NCBI GenBank assembly: GCA_045600965.1
Contig: JAZRYW010000056.1
Coordinates: 1-37,613 of the forward strand
Source: RGIG6374 sp045600965
Lineage (GTDB): Bacteria; Bacteroidota; Bacteroidia; Bacteroidales; UBA932
DNA: 37,613 nt
Direction: 5' to 3'
Shown: in pieces, positions 1 to 6,957 of the stretch
How the letters are laid out: each line of letters begins with the position of its first letter
How positions within the stretch are numbered: the first letter of the stretch is position 1
Notes under the pieces: model-generated
Told to the model about the DNA's origin: nothing
Database searches by the model: none
What the model saw: only the letters and a program-made list of their open reading frames with translations
Made by a program: the position numbers and the translations under genes

Positions 1-163
1 AGTCATTATTAAAAAATAACTTGGTAATATTTATGAATCTTGTTTCGTCTTTTGGATATGTAATTCAGTCGAGTAGCCCGCTACACTCCTTCATTCCATA
101 TCCAAAATCCATAAACAATCTTTCATAAATCTTTACCAACTTATTTTTTAACCATTCCTTAGT
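1..163. repeat. Palindromic ~160-bp intergenic repeat, copy 1
   Basis: This AT-rich element is close to a full-length imperfect palindrome. Its outer arms (about 10-45 and 112-150) are near complements. Inside, bases 50-60 pair perfectly with 97-107, and a small central hairpin uses GTAG (73-76) and CTAC (81-84). A second, clearly homologous copy lies at 16132-16291, and a more distant relative at 28549-28711. The 10-base sequence AGTCATTATT occurs at 1-10 and again at 161-170, so it could be a target duplication, but the left edge is cut by the window. No coding capacity is seen. It is probably a MITE-like non-autonomous element; the mobilising enzyme is unknown. Confidence 0.75.
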
Positions 164-175
164 CATTATTTTTCT

Positions 176-183
176 TAATTTTG
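176..183 (+). promoter_or_regulatory. Possible -7 promoter element
   Basis: TAATTTTG fits the Bacteroidetes TAnnTTTG -7 motif just upstream of the barrel-protein gene. No TTG is seen at the expected -33 position. Transcription from here would begin almost at the first ATG (188), so either the second ATG (206) is used or the motif is a chance match. Confidence 0.3.
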
Positions 184-187
184 TGAT

Positions 188-976
188 ATGACAGGAAGGT
201 GGATAATGACTTTGGCCGCATTTGTCGCAGCCACATTCTGCGTCGGCGCCAAGGAGACTTCACTCCACCTCGGACTTTCCGCAGGCGCCGGTGCCGGGGA
301 TTTCCGTGAAATGGGGTTCTCTCCGCTTGTCTTCGGCGGACCGGACATTTCGGCAGGTGCTCAAGCGCTTCTCGACATAGGCCGGTTCCGGGTGGAGGAC
401 GCCACTCTCGCAGCGGCGGGAATATACGGACATCTCCGATCGACAGCGGACGGGAACACTGCATATTCCGTCTTTCTGAGAAATGCATTGAATGTGGAGT
501 ACCTGTTCTTCGACGGATCCGAAGGACGCCTCAGGCTGTTCGCCGGTGGCGGAATAGGTGACTGTCTCACCGGAAAGATTGTCCCCTCATTTGAAAACGG
601 CAGTTACGGTGTGAGCAACTTCGCATCGCTCAACGCCGTCTTCGATATGGAATATGACCTCACCGGCCGGTGGATGCTCTTCGGAGGATTGGACCTGCCG
701 CTTGCAACACTCATCACTCGTCCCCCTTATTCATTCATTGATAATTTCAGCGCCCGCAAGGGCTTGCTGGACTCCCTGTTCTCCTCTTATGAAACATCCT
801 TCGGAATGCTTGACGGCGCAAATGTATCCCTCGGGGCCGCATATGGTATGCGGAACGGCAACCGGATTGCCCTGTCCTATGTCTGGAATTATGCAACTTC
901 TTGGAATTCCGGCGTTTGGAGAGTTGACGACGGCCTTCATATACTTCAACTGACATTGACCTTCAAGATATTCTGA
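188..976 (+). CDS. Predicted outer-membrane beta-barrel protein, function unknown
   Basis: This 262-residue protein is unlike any named family I can recognise. It opens with a short hydrophobic segment typical of a Sec signal peptide (roughly residues 4-21, ending near VGA). The remainder is rich in alternating polar and hydrophobic stretches with many Gly and aromatic residues, and it ends in a strand-like segment finishing with Phe, as outer-membrane barrels often do. An ATG at 206 (residue 7) is an alternative start. The first ATG is kept because it gives the signal peptide its positively charged Arg. The next gene starts 6 bases downstream, so the two are probably one operon. The barrel assignment is inferred from composition and the C-terminus only. 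Confidence 0.6.
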   Translation: MTGRWIMTLAAFVAATFCVGAKETSLHLGLSAGAGAGDFREMGFSPLVFGGPDISAGAQALLDIGRFRVEDATLAAAGIYGHLRSTADGNTAYSVFLRNALNVEYLFFDGSEGRLRLFAGGGIGDCLTGKIVPSFENGSYGVSNFASLNAVFDMEYDLTGRWMLFGGLDLPLATLITRPPYSFIDNFSARKGLLDSLFSSYETSFGMLDGANVSLGAAYGMRNGNRIALSYVWNYATSWNSGVWRVDDGLHILQLTLTFKIF

Positions 977-982
977 CGTGCT

Positions 983-2038
983 ATGAAACGCTTCCTGACA
1001 GTTTTGTCGGCATCTCTTGCCCTGCTCGTATGGACATCCTGCGAAAGACTGTTCTTCAGTGATGCCGTCAGCGCGACACCGTCCGAAGTGTTCGAATACC
1101 TGTGGCGCAAGGTGGATACGCAGTACGCCCTTTTCGATGTGAAGGATGTCGACTGGAATGCCGTTCACGATGAATATGCACCGATGGTCAGTGATTCGAT
1201 GGACGACGAGGAACTGTTCGGCGTGCTGGAAGGGATGCTGGAATGCCTCGAGGACGGTCACGTCAACGTCACATCCTCCTTCAACGTGTCGCGCTCGGAT
1301 ACTGTCTCCTATTATAAATATTCTGACAATCAACTGGATATAAGGACTCTCGTCCTGAACTACATCGGATTGGATTATCATTCCACAGGAGCGTTCATCC
1401 ATAACTGGCTTTCCAAAGGCAGGGTGGCTTACCTGCGATATTCATCCTTTATGAATGCAGTATCTGACAAGGATATGGAGTATATTTCCAGCTATTATGA
1501 CAACGCTATGGGCTTTATCCTGGATCTGCGGCAGAATGGGGGAGGCGAGATAGAGAATATCTGGAGGATGCTCAGGTGGTTTCCAGGCGAAGGGCAGCTG
1601 ATGATGTCCACCCGGATAAAGTCCGGCCCGGGTCATAATGACTTCTCTGCTCCGGAAAACGTCTATGCCCATAAGGACAGCTCCGGGGTGACGCCGATAA
1701 CCAAGCCTGTCGTGCTTCTTGTCGACAGGGGTTCTTACAGCGCGGCATCAATATTCACCCTTTGTGCAAAATCATTCTCCAATGTTACGGTAGTCGGGGA
1801 TTATACGGGAGGCGGTCTCGGCCTTCCCAATGGCGGAGAACTTCCAAACGGCTGGGTCTACAGATTTCCCATCACACGCACGCTCGCACCGGACGGCGTC
1901 AACTATGAAAACGGAGTGCCGCCAGACATAAGGGTCGCCCTTGACAGGGACCTTCTTCAGCAGGGCAGAGACAACGTGCTGGAGTATGCCTGCCTTCTTA
2001 TCACCGGAAAAGAGGAACCCACATTCGATAATATTTAG
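983..2038 (+). CDS. S41-family peptidase-like lipoprotein without PDZ domain
   Basis: The 351-residue product begins with a lipoprotein signal peptide; the lipobox ends at Cys20 (WTSC followed by Glu). The C-terminal half carries the S41 (tricorn/CtpA-like) core. It has the conserved segment LDLRQNGGG near residues 180-188 and a GSYSAAS motif at 250-256, where Ser253 aligns with the catalytic serine of the family. The CtpA-type FGKG lysine motif is absent and replaced by a Gly-rich YTGGGLG, and no PDZ domain is visible. It is therefore closer to the tricorn/IRBP-like branch. It probably acts at the cell envelope. Its stop codon abuts the rnpB promoter. Substrate is unknown. Confidence 0.8.
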   Translation: MKRFLTVLSASLALLVWTSCERLFFSDAVSATPSEVFEYLWRKVDTQYALFDVKDVDWNAVHDEYAPMVSDSMDDEELFGVLEGMLECLEDGHVNVTSSFNVSRSDTVSYYKYSDNQLDIRTLVLNYIGLDYHSTGAFIHNWLSKGRVAYLRYSSFMNAVSDKDMEYISSYYDNAMGFILDLRQNGGGEIENIWRMLRWFPGEGQLMMSTRIKSGPGHNDFSAPENVYAHKDSSGVTPITKPVVLLVDRGSYSAASIFTLCAKSFSNVTVVGDYTGGGLGLPNGGELPNGWVYRFPITRTLAPDGVNYENGVPPDIRVALDRDLLQQGRDNVLEYACLLITGKEEPTFDNI

Positions 2039-2046
2039 TAACTTTG
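2039..2046 (+). promoter_or_regulatory. rnpB -7 promoter element
   Basis: TAACTTTG matches TAnnTTTG and begins one base after the stop codon of the S41 gene, so any -33 element would lie inside that coding sequence. No clear TTG is present there. Initiation about 7 bases downstream would give the expected RNase P RNA 5' end. Confidence 0.6.
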
Positions 2047-2052
2047 CCGCCG

Positions 2053-2366
2053 AGGCGGGCTGTTCCATCGCTGGCGTTGCCAGAGGAAAGTCCGGGCAGA
2101 GCAGAGCGCTGCCCTGTGGAAAGCACAGGCAGGCGTAAGTTTGCGGAGCGCGTAACAGAAAACAACCGCCGCAAGGCAAGGGTGAAAACGCGGGGCAAGA
2201 GCCCACGGACGCTGTCGGTGACGGCAGCGTGGTACGCACCGGCAGTCTGCAAGGCCAAATATACCGGTAATCAAGGATTGCTCGTCCGTTGCCGGGGGGT
2301 AGGCTGCGAAGATAAATGATGGAAGCCGGCTTCGGCCGGTACGGAACCCGGCTTACAGGTCCGCCT
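2053..2366 (+). ncRNA. rnpB: RNase P RNA, catalytic subunit
   Basis: The sequence contains the universally conserved RNase P core near the 5' end (GAGGAAAGTCCGGGC, about 2081-2095) and the matching 3' core (GGAACCCGGCTTACAG, about 2343-2358). GGCGG at 2054-2058 pairs with CCGCC at 2361-2365 as helix P1. A run of seven T follows at 2366-2372 and should end transcription. This RNA removes 5' leaders from pre-tRNAs. The ends are estimated from P1 and the promoter. The thioesterase start codon lies at 2375, within ten bases of the mature 3' end. Confidence 0.95.
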
Positions 2367-2374
2367 TTTTTTGA

Positions 2375-3118
2375 ATGGGAGACAAAATCATATACAGCCG
2401 TTCCCACGTTGTTGGGTGCCACGAAGTGGATGCCGGCAAGGCCCTCAAGCCTGTCGCATTTATGAACATTGCCCAGAACGCCGCCCACATCAACTCCACC
2501 GACAACGGCTTCGGATACTGTCATCTTGCCGTGGCAGGGAATGCCTGGGTGATAAGCCGCGCGCGCGTTGTGTTCCTTGACACCCCTCTCTGGGATGAGA
2601 CCGTTACTGTCGAGACCTGGGCCAGGAAGGATGACGGACTGTTCTCGATGAGGGATTTCGAGATGAAGGGCTCCGACGGCAGGGTAAGGGTGGCGGCCAC
2701 TACCACCTGGATAGTGATGAATGTTGCAACCAGAAGGGTGGAGAGACTCTTTTATGCGCTTGATTCTCAGGCACGGCTGAACGTGTGCCCTTCCAGGAAT
2801 GCTCTGGGGCAGGACTGCCCCAGACTGCGGACGCTCTCTGGCTGCAGTCTTTCTTCTATGCGACGTGTCTGTCCTTCCGATATGGATTATAATCTTCACG
2901 CCAACAATGCAAAATATCTGGAATGGGCGGAGGATGCGCTTGAGGAGCCTTTCCGGGGCCGTCAGGTGGTTGAGTTCACAATCAATTTCAACAGTGAGGC
3001 AAGGCTCGGGGATGAAATGGGTCTCTGGACCCTTGCGCTGTCGGAGGACGCCTGCCACATCGAGGGACGTCGGGGTGATACCAATGTTTTTGTAATGGAA
3101 ATCAAGTTCAGAAGATGA
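2375..3118 (+). CDS. Acyl-[acyl-carrier-protein] thioesterase
   Basis: The 247-residue protein has the length and double-hotdog layout of bacterial FatA/FatB-type acyl-ACP thioesterases, which release fatty acids from acyl carrier protein in the cytoplasm. The second hotdog carries the catalytic segment MDYNLHANNAKYLEW, where Asp171, Asn173 and His175 fit the Asp-Asn-His set of the family. The first hotdog includes the substrate-side segment around Trp58. The start is kept at 2375 because the next internal Met (residue 30) would remove conserved N-terminal sequence. The start codon follows the rnpB T-run by only two bases, so expression needs read-through of that terminator or a promoter inside rnpB. 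Its last four bases overlap the next gene (ATGA). Confidence 0.9.
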   Translation: MGDKIIYSRSHVVGCHEVDAGKALKPVAFMNIAQNAAHINSTDNGFGYCHLAVAGNAWVISRARVVFLDTPLWDETVTVETWARKDDGLFSMRDFEMKGSDGRVRVAATTTWIVMNVATRRVERLFYALDSQARLNVCPSRNALGQDCPRLRTLSGCSLSSMRRVCPSDMDYNLHANNAKYLEWAEDALEEPFRGRQVVEFTINFNSEARLGDEMGLWTLALSEDACHIEGRRGDTNVFVMEIKFRR

Positions 3119-3912
3119 GAGGGAGATTTTTCACAATGATGTCAGCGGCCGCCCTCTGCGCAGCCGTATTCGTTTCCTGCAATGCCGGAACCCGTTCAAA
3201 GGCCACAACGCCGTCATACTACCGTGTGAAGGTGGAGCAGGTGCTTCCGCACGACCGGGACATCTACACGCAGGGCCTCTTCTTTGACGGCGGTGTGCTG
3301 TATGAATCCGCCGGACAGTATGGCCGTTCGTGCGTCCGTACGGTGGATCTGCAGACCGGGGCTTCCATCCTGCGCACCGATATGGACAAGCAGTATTTCG
3401 GAGAGGGAAGCTGCATTCTTGACGGAAAAATGTATGTACTGACCTGGCTTGAAAAGAAAGTGTTCACCTACGACCCGCGCACGCTCGAGCAGACCGGAAG
3501 CTTCCACTGGCCCTGCGAAGGCTGGGGGCTGACAACCGACGGCCGCCGGCTTTATGCCACAGACGGAAGTGACAGGCTTTATGTCGTCAATCCCGACGGA
3601 CTCGAGTTTGAGAAGACCGTCCGGGTCACTTACAACGGAAAGAAACTCAGTTATCTCAACGAGCTCGAATGGATTGACGGAAGAATATGGGCCAACGTGT
3701 ACGGGGACAATCACATTGTCATCATCAACCCCTCCACAGGGGTGGTCGAAGGCGTCGTGGACTGTACCGGGATACTTCCCGACAAACTCCGTGACGCGGA
3801 CACCGATGTGCTCAACGGAATAGCTTACAATCCCGCCGACGGCCGGATATACATCACCGGGAAGAACTGGCCGAGGATGTACGGGATATCATTGACTGAA
3901 GTCAAATTATAA
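3115..3912 (+). CDS. Glutaminyl-peptide cyclotransferase (plant-type), lipoprotein
   Basis: The 265-residue product matches the beta-propeller glutamine cyclotransferase family known from papaya and several bacteria. These enzymes convert N-terminal glutamine of exported proteins to pyroglutamate. Visible family landmarks are YTQGL (51-55), YESAGQYG with Glu64, an ELEW-DG-IWANVY segment in the middle, and LNGIAYNP near the C-terminus. A lipoprotein signal peptide ends at Cys22 (VFVSC), placing the enzyme on a membrane facing the periplasm, where many Bacteroidetes proteins begin with Gln after signal cleavage. It overlaps the thioesterase stop by four bases, so translation is probably coupled. 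A later Met (residue 8 or 9) could also be the start. The TPP riboswitch begins three bases after its stop. Confidence 0.85.
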   Translation: MRGRFFTMMSAAALCAAVFVSCNAGTRSKATTPSYYRVKVEQVLPHDRDIYTQGLFFDGGVLYESAGQYGRSCVRTVDLQTGASILRTDMDKQYFGEGSCILDGKMYVLTWLEKKVFTYDPRTLEQTGSFHWPCEGWGLTTDGRRLYATDGSDRLYVVNPDGLEFEKTVRVTYNGKKLSYLNELEWIDGRIWANVYGDNHIVIINPSTGVVEGVVDCTGILPDKLRDADTDVLNGIAYNPADGRIYITGKNWPRMYGISLTEVKL

Positions 3913-3914
3913 TG

Positions 3915-4000
3915 CATATGCAGAGGGTGCTGGCCTGCAGGCCGGCTGAGAAACACCTCCGAACCTGATCCGGGTAATGCCGGCGTAGGAAATGAATATG
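3915..4000 (+). promoter_or_regulatory. TPP (thiamine pyrophosphate) riboswitch
   Basis: The conserved TPP aptamer core is present: GGGTGCT, then GGCTGAGA followed by AACACC, then GAACCTGATCCGGGTAATGC and GCGTAGGAA. P2 pairs GAGGGTG with CACCTC, and P3 is a short GGCC/GGCC hairpin. A P1 helix can form from CATAT (3915-3919) with ATATG (3996-4000), plus C3921-G3994 and A3922-T3993. P1 therefore covers the ATG at 3992-3994 and the alternative ATG at 3998-4000. Ligand binding should stabilise P1 and hide the start codon, so control is probably translational. No expression platform with a terminator is seen between aptamer and gene. Confidence 0.95.
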
Positions 4001-6157
4001 AAACCTATATGTCTTATCGCGGCTGCGCTTATGTGCAGCCTTAATCTGCAGGCTCAGCAGAACATTGTGCTGGACAGCATAATTGTCCGTCCGACAATGG
4101 CACAGTCCCTGACACCCGTATCCGGTTCGATTGTCAGCCGCCATACTCTGAAAGCTGCGGAGCCCTCCCTCTCGCTCCCTCAGATACTTGCTTCACAGCC
4201 ATCCGTCGTATCCTTCTCAGAGGGAGGAACGGGCCTGGGCTATACCAGAATGAGGGTGCGTGGAAGCGACGGCTCCCGCATCAATGTCACGCTCAACGGC
4301 ATCACACTCAACGACGCGGAGTCTCAGGAAATGTTCTGGGCAAACATCCCGGCCATATCCGCATATGCCCAGTCTGTCCAGATTCAACGCGGAGTCGGCC
4401 TGTCAGCGGGTGGAAGCGGATCCTTCGGAGCGGACATAAGTCTCCAGAGCGCGCTTCCTTCGCAGATTCCCTATACATCCGTTCAGTTCGGTTACGGTTC
4501 GTACAATACCCTGACACTGTCGGCCCAGGCAGGTGGGGGATGTTCCTCCGGAGGGTTCACGTTCGATACCGGATTCTTCCTTGGGGAAACGGACGGTTAT
4601 GTGCGTAACGGCTGGGCGGATGTGCGCTCCGCATACCTGTGCGCCGGCTGGGGAGATGCCGACAATGCGTTGAAACTCATCTGGCTGCCGGGATATCAGC
4701 ATTCCGGAATAACCTGGTATGGCGTGCCTTCCTCCATCGCCCACACCGACCCCAGGTATAACCCGGCCGGTATGCATACCGACAGCGAAGGCAATGTGCT
4801 GTACTATCCGAACGAATCGGACAACTATGTCCAAAACCATATTCAACTTCTCTACACCCATTCGTTCACGCCTGAGATGCTTTTGTCGGCCGTTCTGCAC
4901 TATACCGACGGATACGGCTATTATGAGCAGTACCGCAGTGACCTGCCCTTCAGCGGAGAGAACGTGGTGCGGCAGAATATGGACAACGGCTTTCTTGCAG
5001 GAACGGCATCCTTCCATTGGTCGCCTGCGTCCCTGACTGTCGACGGCGGCCTGTACTTCTCCGCATATATGGGAAAGCAGTGGGGCGAAATAGTTTCCCC
5101 CGGGCCGGCTTCCGTTATGAAATCGGGTGATGTCTGGTACACCAACGACAGCTTCAAAGGTGACTGTTCGGCATATCTGCGCGCAAGCTGGACCCCTGCA
5201 CAAGGGCGCCTTTCGTTTTTCGGCGACCTTCAATGGCGAGGGGTGGCACACAATATATCGGGTACGGATGATGACACCGCAGCTCTGGAGAGCAGGTCCC
5301 GACACGGCTTCATCAACCCCAAACTGGGCCTTACCTTCGCTTCAGGCCTCCATTCTGACCTGTACGCATCGGTTTCAATGACACACCGCGAGGCTGCAAG
5401 GGATGACTTGAAGGCCGCATCAAAATCCGGCCGGGAGTATAGCATCCGTCCGGAGAGACTGACGGACTGCGAATTGGGCTTCCGTCATAAGGGCAAGAGC
5501 CTTTCCCTGTGCGCCAATCTGTTCGCGATGCTCTACCGTGACCAGCTGGTGAATACCGGGCTTATTTCGTCGCAGGGCTATCGTATCAGGGAGAATGTCC
5601 CCCACAGCAACCGTCTGGGAGTCGAGACTCAGCTGGAATGGAACCCTTCGGGACCGCTGCGCGTGCAGGCATCGGCTTCCCTGAGCCGTAACAGGATAAA
5701 GGAATATACTGCCTGGGTGGATACTTTCGACGCAGATTTCAACCTGACGGGGCAGGTGAGGGAAAACTATGCCGATGTGCCTCTGGCAATGTCACCCGGA
5801 GCCACGGCCTCGTGCAGCGTGTGGTATACGGCGGCGTGCGGACTGGAATTCTCCGTCTCCGCAAGGGGAGTGTCCCGTCAGTTCTATGACAATACCGGAA
5901 GCCTTTCAAGATCTCTTGACGGATGGCTGGTGGCAGACGCTTCAGCGCTCTGGCCGTTTCAGATAAGGAATGGCGCCGGACATTCATTCCTTTCCGGGAA
6001 ATTGACTATATTTGTGAATAATTTGATGAATTCGCAGTATGCCGCTGACGCGTGGGTCTACAGGGCTTATGCCGGGGATGGAAGTGAATACGTCTCCGAC
6101 GGCCTTTTCCCCCAGGCCGGCCGCAACGTGGCTGTGAAACTGGAAATAGATCTGTAA
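3992..6157 (+). CDS. TonB-dependent outer-membrane receptor, thiamine uptake (Omr1-like)
   Basis: This is a 721-residue TonB-dependent receptor. A signal peptide ends near LQAQQ (residue 23). The plug domain spans about residues 40-155, with YTRMRVRGSDGSRINVTLNG and a typical VQIQRGVG-GSGSFGADI end. A long beta-barrel follows, with alternating aromatic strands to a C-terminal segment ending LEIDL. Its start codon lies within the P1 helix of a TPP riboswitch, and the next gene is a PnuC-type permease. This is the arrangement known in Bacteroidetes for the thiamine (or thiamine derivative) uptake system. The substrate is inferred from this context rather than from specific residues. No N-terminal carboxypeptidase-like repeat domain is present. 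Confidence 0.9.
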   Translation: MNMKPICLIAAALMCSLNLQAQQNIVLDSIIVRPTMAQSLTPVSGSIVSRHTLKAAEPSLSLPQILASQPSVVSFSEGGTGLGYTRMRVRGSDGSRINVTLNGITLNDAESQEMFWANIPAISAYAQSVQIQRGVGLSAGGSGSFGADISLQSALPSQIPYTSVQFGYGSYNTLTLSAQAGGGCSSGGFTFDTGFFLGETDGYVRNGWADVRSAYLCAGWGDADNALKLIWLPGYQHSGITWYGVPSSIAHTDPRYNPAGMHTDSEGNVLYYPNESDNYVQNHIQLLYTHSFTPEMLLSAVLHYTDGYGYYEQYRSDLPFSGENVVRQNMDNGFLAGTASFHWSPASLTVDGGLYFSAYMGKQWGEIVSPGPASVMKSGDVWYTNDSFKGDCSAYLRASWTPAQGRLSFFGDLQWRGVAHNISGTDDDTAALESRSRHGFINPKLGLTFASGLHSDLYASVSMTHREAARDDLKAASKSGREYSIRPERLTDCELGFRHKGKSLSLCANLFAMLYRDQLVNTGLISSQGYRIRENVPHSNRLGVETQLEWNPSGPLRVQASASLSRNRIKEYTAWVDTFDADFNLTGQVRENYADVPLAMSPGATASCSVWYTAACGLEFSVSARGVSRQFYDNTGSLSRSLDGWLVADASALWPFQIRNGAGHSFLSGKLTIFVNNLMNSQYAADAWVYRAYAGDGSEYVSDGLFPQAGRNVAVKLEIDL

Positions 6158-6161
6158 CAGT

Positions 6162-6824
6162 ATGCATTTTTTGGATAAATTGTCTTCCCTGGGCTTCTTC
6201 GGCTGGCTTGAAATAGCGGCTATGATAGTCGGCGTGATCTATGTCCTGCTTCAGATAAGGAAGACAAGAAAGATGTGGTACTGCTGCATAGTTTGCTCCA
6301 TCCTCAATATATTCGTCTATGCCCACAACGCCTACTGGGCGATGATGCTCATTCAGTTCTACTATATCGCGGCATCGTTCTACGGCATATCCAAATGGAC
6401 GAAGGCAAGGGCTGATGCAATCAGCAAGTATGGATATGAGGACAGGAAGCACCGCGTTTCGATTGCCGTGTGCCCTATGGACCGCAGGATCGTGGCCGTC
6501 AGTTCTGCCGTTGCCCTTGCGTGTTTCCTTGTTCTCTCCCTGATAAGCTGGAGGGCCATCCCTTCGGAGGCTGTCTCATTCCCCGCAAAACCATACCTTG
6601 ACAACGCGATTGCGGTTCTCAGTATGCTGGCGACCTACTGGCTGAGCCGGTCCTACCGCGAACAGTGGTACATATGGCTCGTGGTCAACGTCGCCGGCAC
6701 GATAACTTTCGCCTACAGCGGAATGGTATGGATGGCGGCGCTCTATTTCGCATACATAATAATGGCTGTCGTCGGCCTGATTCAATGGACAAGGCACGGC
6801 GTCATTGCAAATGACAACAGATAA
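6162..6824 (+). CDS. pnuT: PnuC-family transporter, probable thiamine transporter PnuT
   Basis: The 220-residue protein is an integral membrane protein with about seven or eight hydrophobic segments and the PnuC-family signature around QFYYIAASFYGISKW (roughly residues 67-81). PnuC proteins move nicotinamide riboside, while PnuT relatives under TPP control move thiamine across the inner membrane. It starts 4 bases after the TonB receptor under the same riboswitch, so the two should form an outer- and inner-membrane uptake pair. A thiamine pyrophosphokinase gene (tnr3), often third in such operons, is not present here. A long perfect palindrome follows the stop codon at 6830-6853. Confidence 0.85.
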   Translation: MHFLDKLSSLGFFGWLEIAAMIVGVIYVLLQIRKTRKMWYCCIVCSILNIFVYAHNAYWAMMLIQFYYIAASFYGISKWTKARADAISKYGYEDRKHRVSIAVCPMDRRIVAVSSAVALACFLVLSLISWRAIPSEAVSFPAKPYLDNAIAVLSMLATYWLSRSYREQWYIWLVVNVAGTITFAYSGMVWMAALYFAYIIMAVVGLIQWTRHGVIANDNR

Positions 6825-6829
6825 AGAAA

Positions 6830-6853
6830 AATCCCTTCCCCGGGGAAGGGATT
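6830..6853. repeat. Perfect 24-base palindrome after pnuT, start of a composite repeat
   Basis: AATCCCTTCCCC followed directly by GGGGAAGGGATT is a perfect palindrome. It sits six bases after the pnuT stop codon and could act as an RNA hairpin at the transcript end, but no T-run follows, so it is not a standard intrinsic terminator. The same palindrome with its downstream 100 bases recurs at 16024-16131 with only about three differences. It is therefore part of a duplicated unit. Confidence 0.7.
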
Positions 6854-6893
6854 CGGGGATGGGGACAGAAAAATAAGAAAGTGCGGTGGGGAG

Positions 6894-6952
6894 AAGTTTC
6901 GCAAGTTCTCACTTCACTTTGATTATCAACGATATAAGTACTTGCGAAACTT
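6894..6952. repeat. TTTCGCAAGT inverted-repeat element, intact copy
   Basis: This 59-base element is bounded by perfect 13-base inverted repeats, AAGTTTCGCAAGT at 6894-6906 and ACTTGCGAAACTT at 6940-6952. Its interior is AT-rich and includes ACTTCACTTTGATT, which is conserved in other copies. It ends five bases before the sugar-kinase start codon. The whole unit from the palindrome at 6832 to TTGAG at 6955 is repeated near 16024, where it is split by an insertion. A diverged copy in reverse orientation lies at 24561-24611. Confidence 0.85.
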
Positions 6953-6957
6953 GAGAG

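Noticed and set aside
1772..3058. Long minus-strand open frame (428 codons) opposite the S41 gene, rnpB and the thioesterase
   Set aside because: It crosses a well-supported structural RNA and two real genes, shows no recognisable protein motif and no promoter; long antisense frames are expected in GC-rich coding DNA.
4403..5305. Minus-strand open frame of 300 codons opposite the TonB receptor
   Set aside because: It is an antisense shadow of the receptor barrel, with no motifs and no promoter.
6830..6853. Palindrome after pnuT as a standard intrinsic terminator
   Set aside because: The hairpin is strong but no T-run follows, and the same palindrome recurs as part of a repeat at 16024; kept as a repeat with only possible terminator activity.
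6914..6921. TCACTTTG inside the short repeat as a portable promoter -7 element
   Set aside because: It is one base off the consensus and has no TTG at the right distance in any copy; noted only as a possibility.
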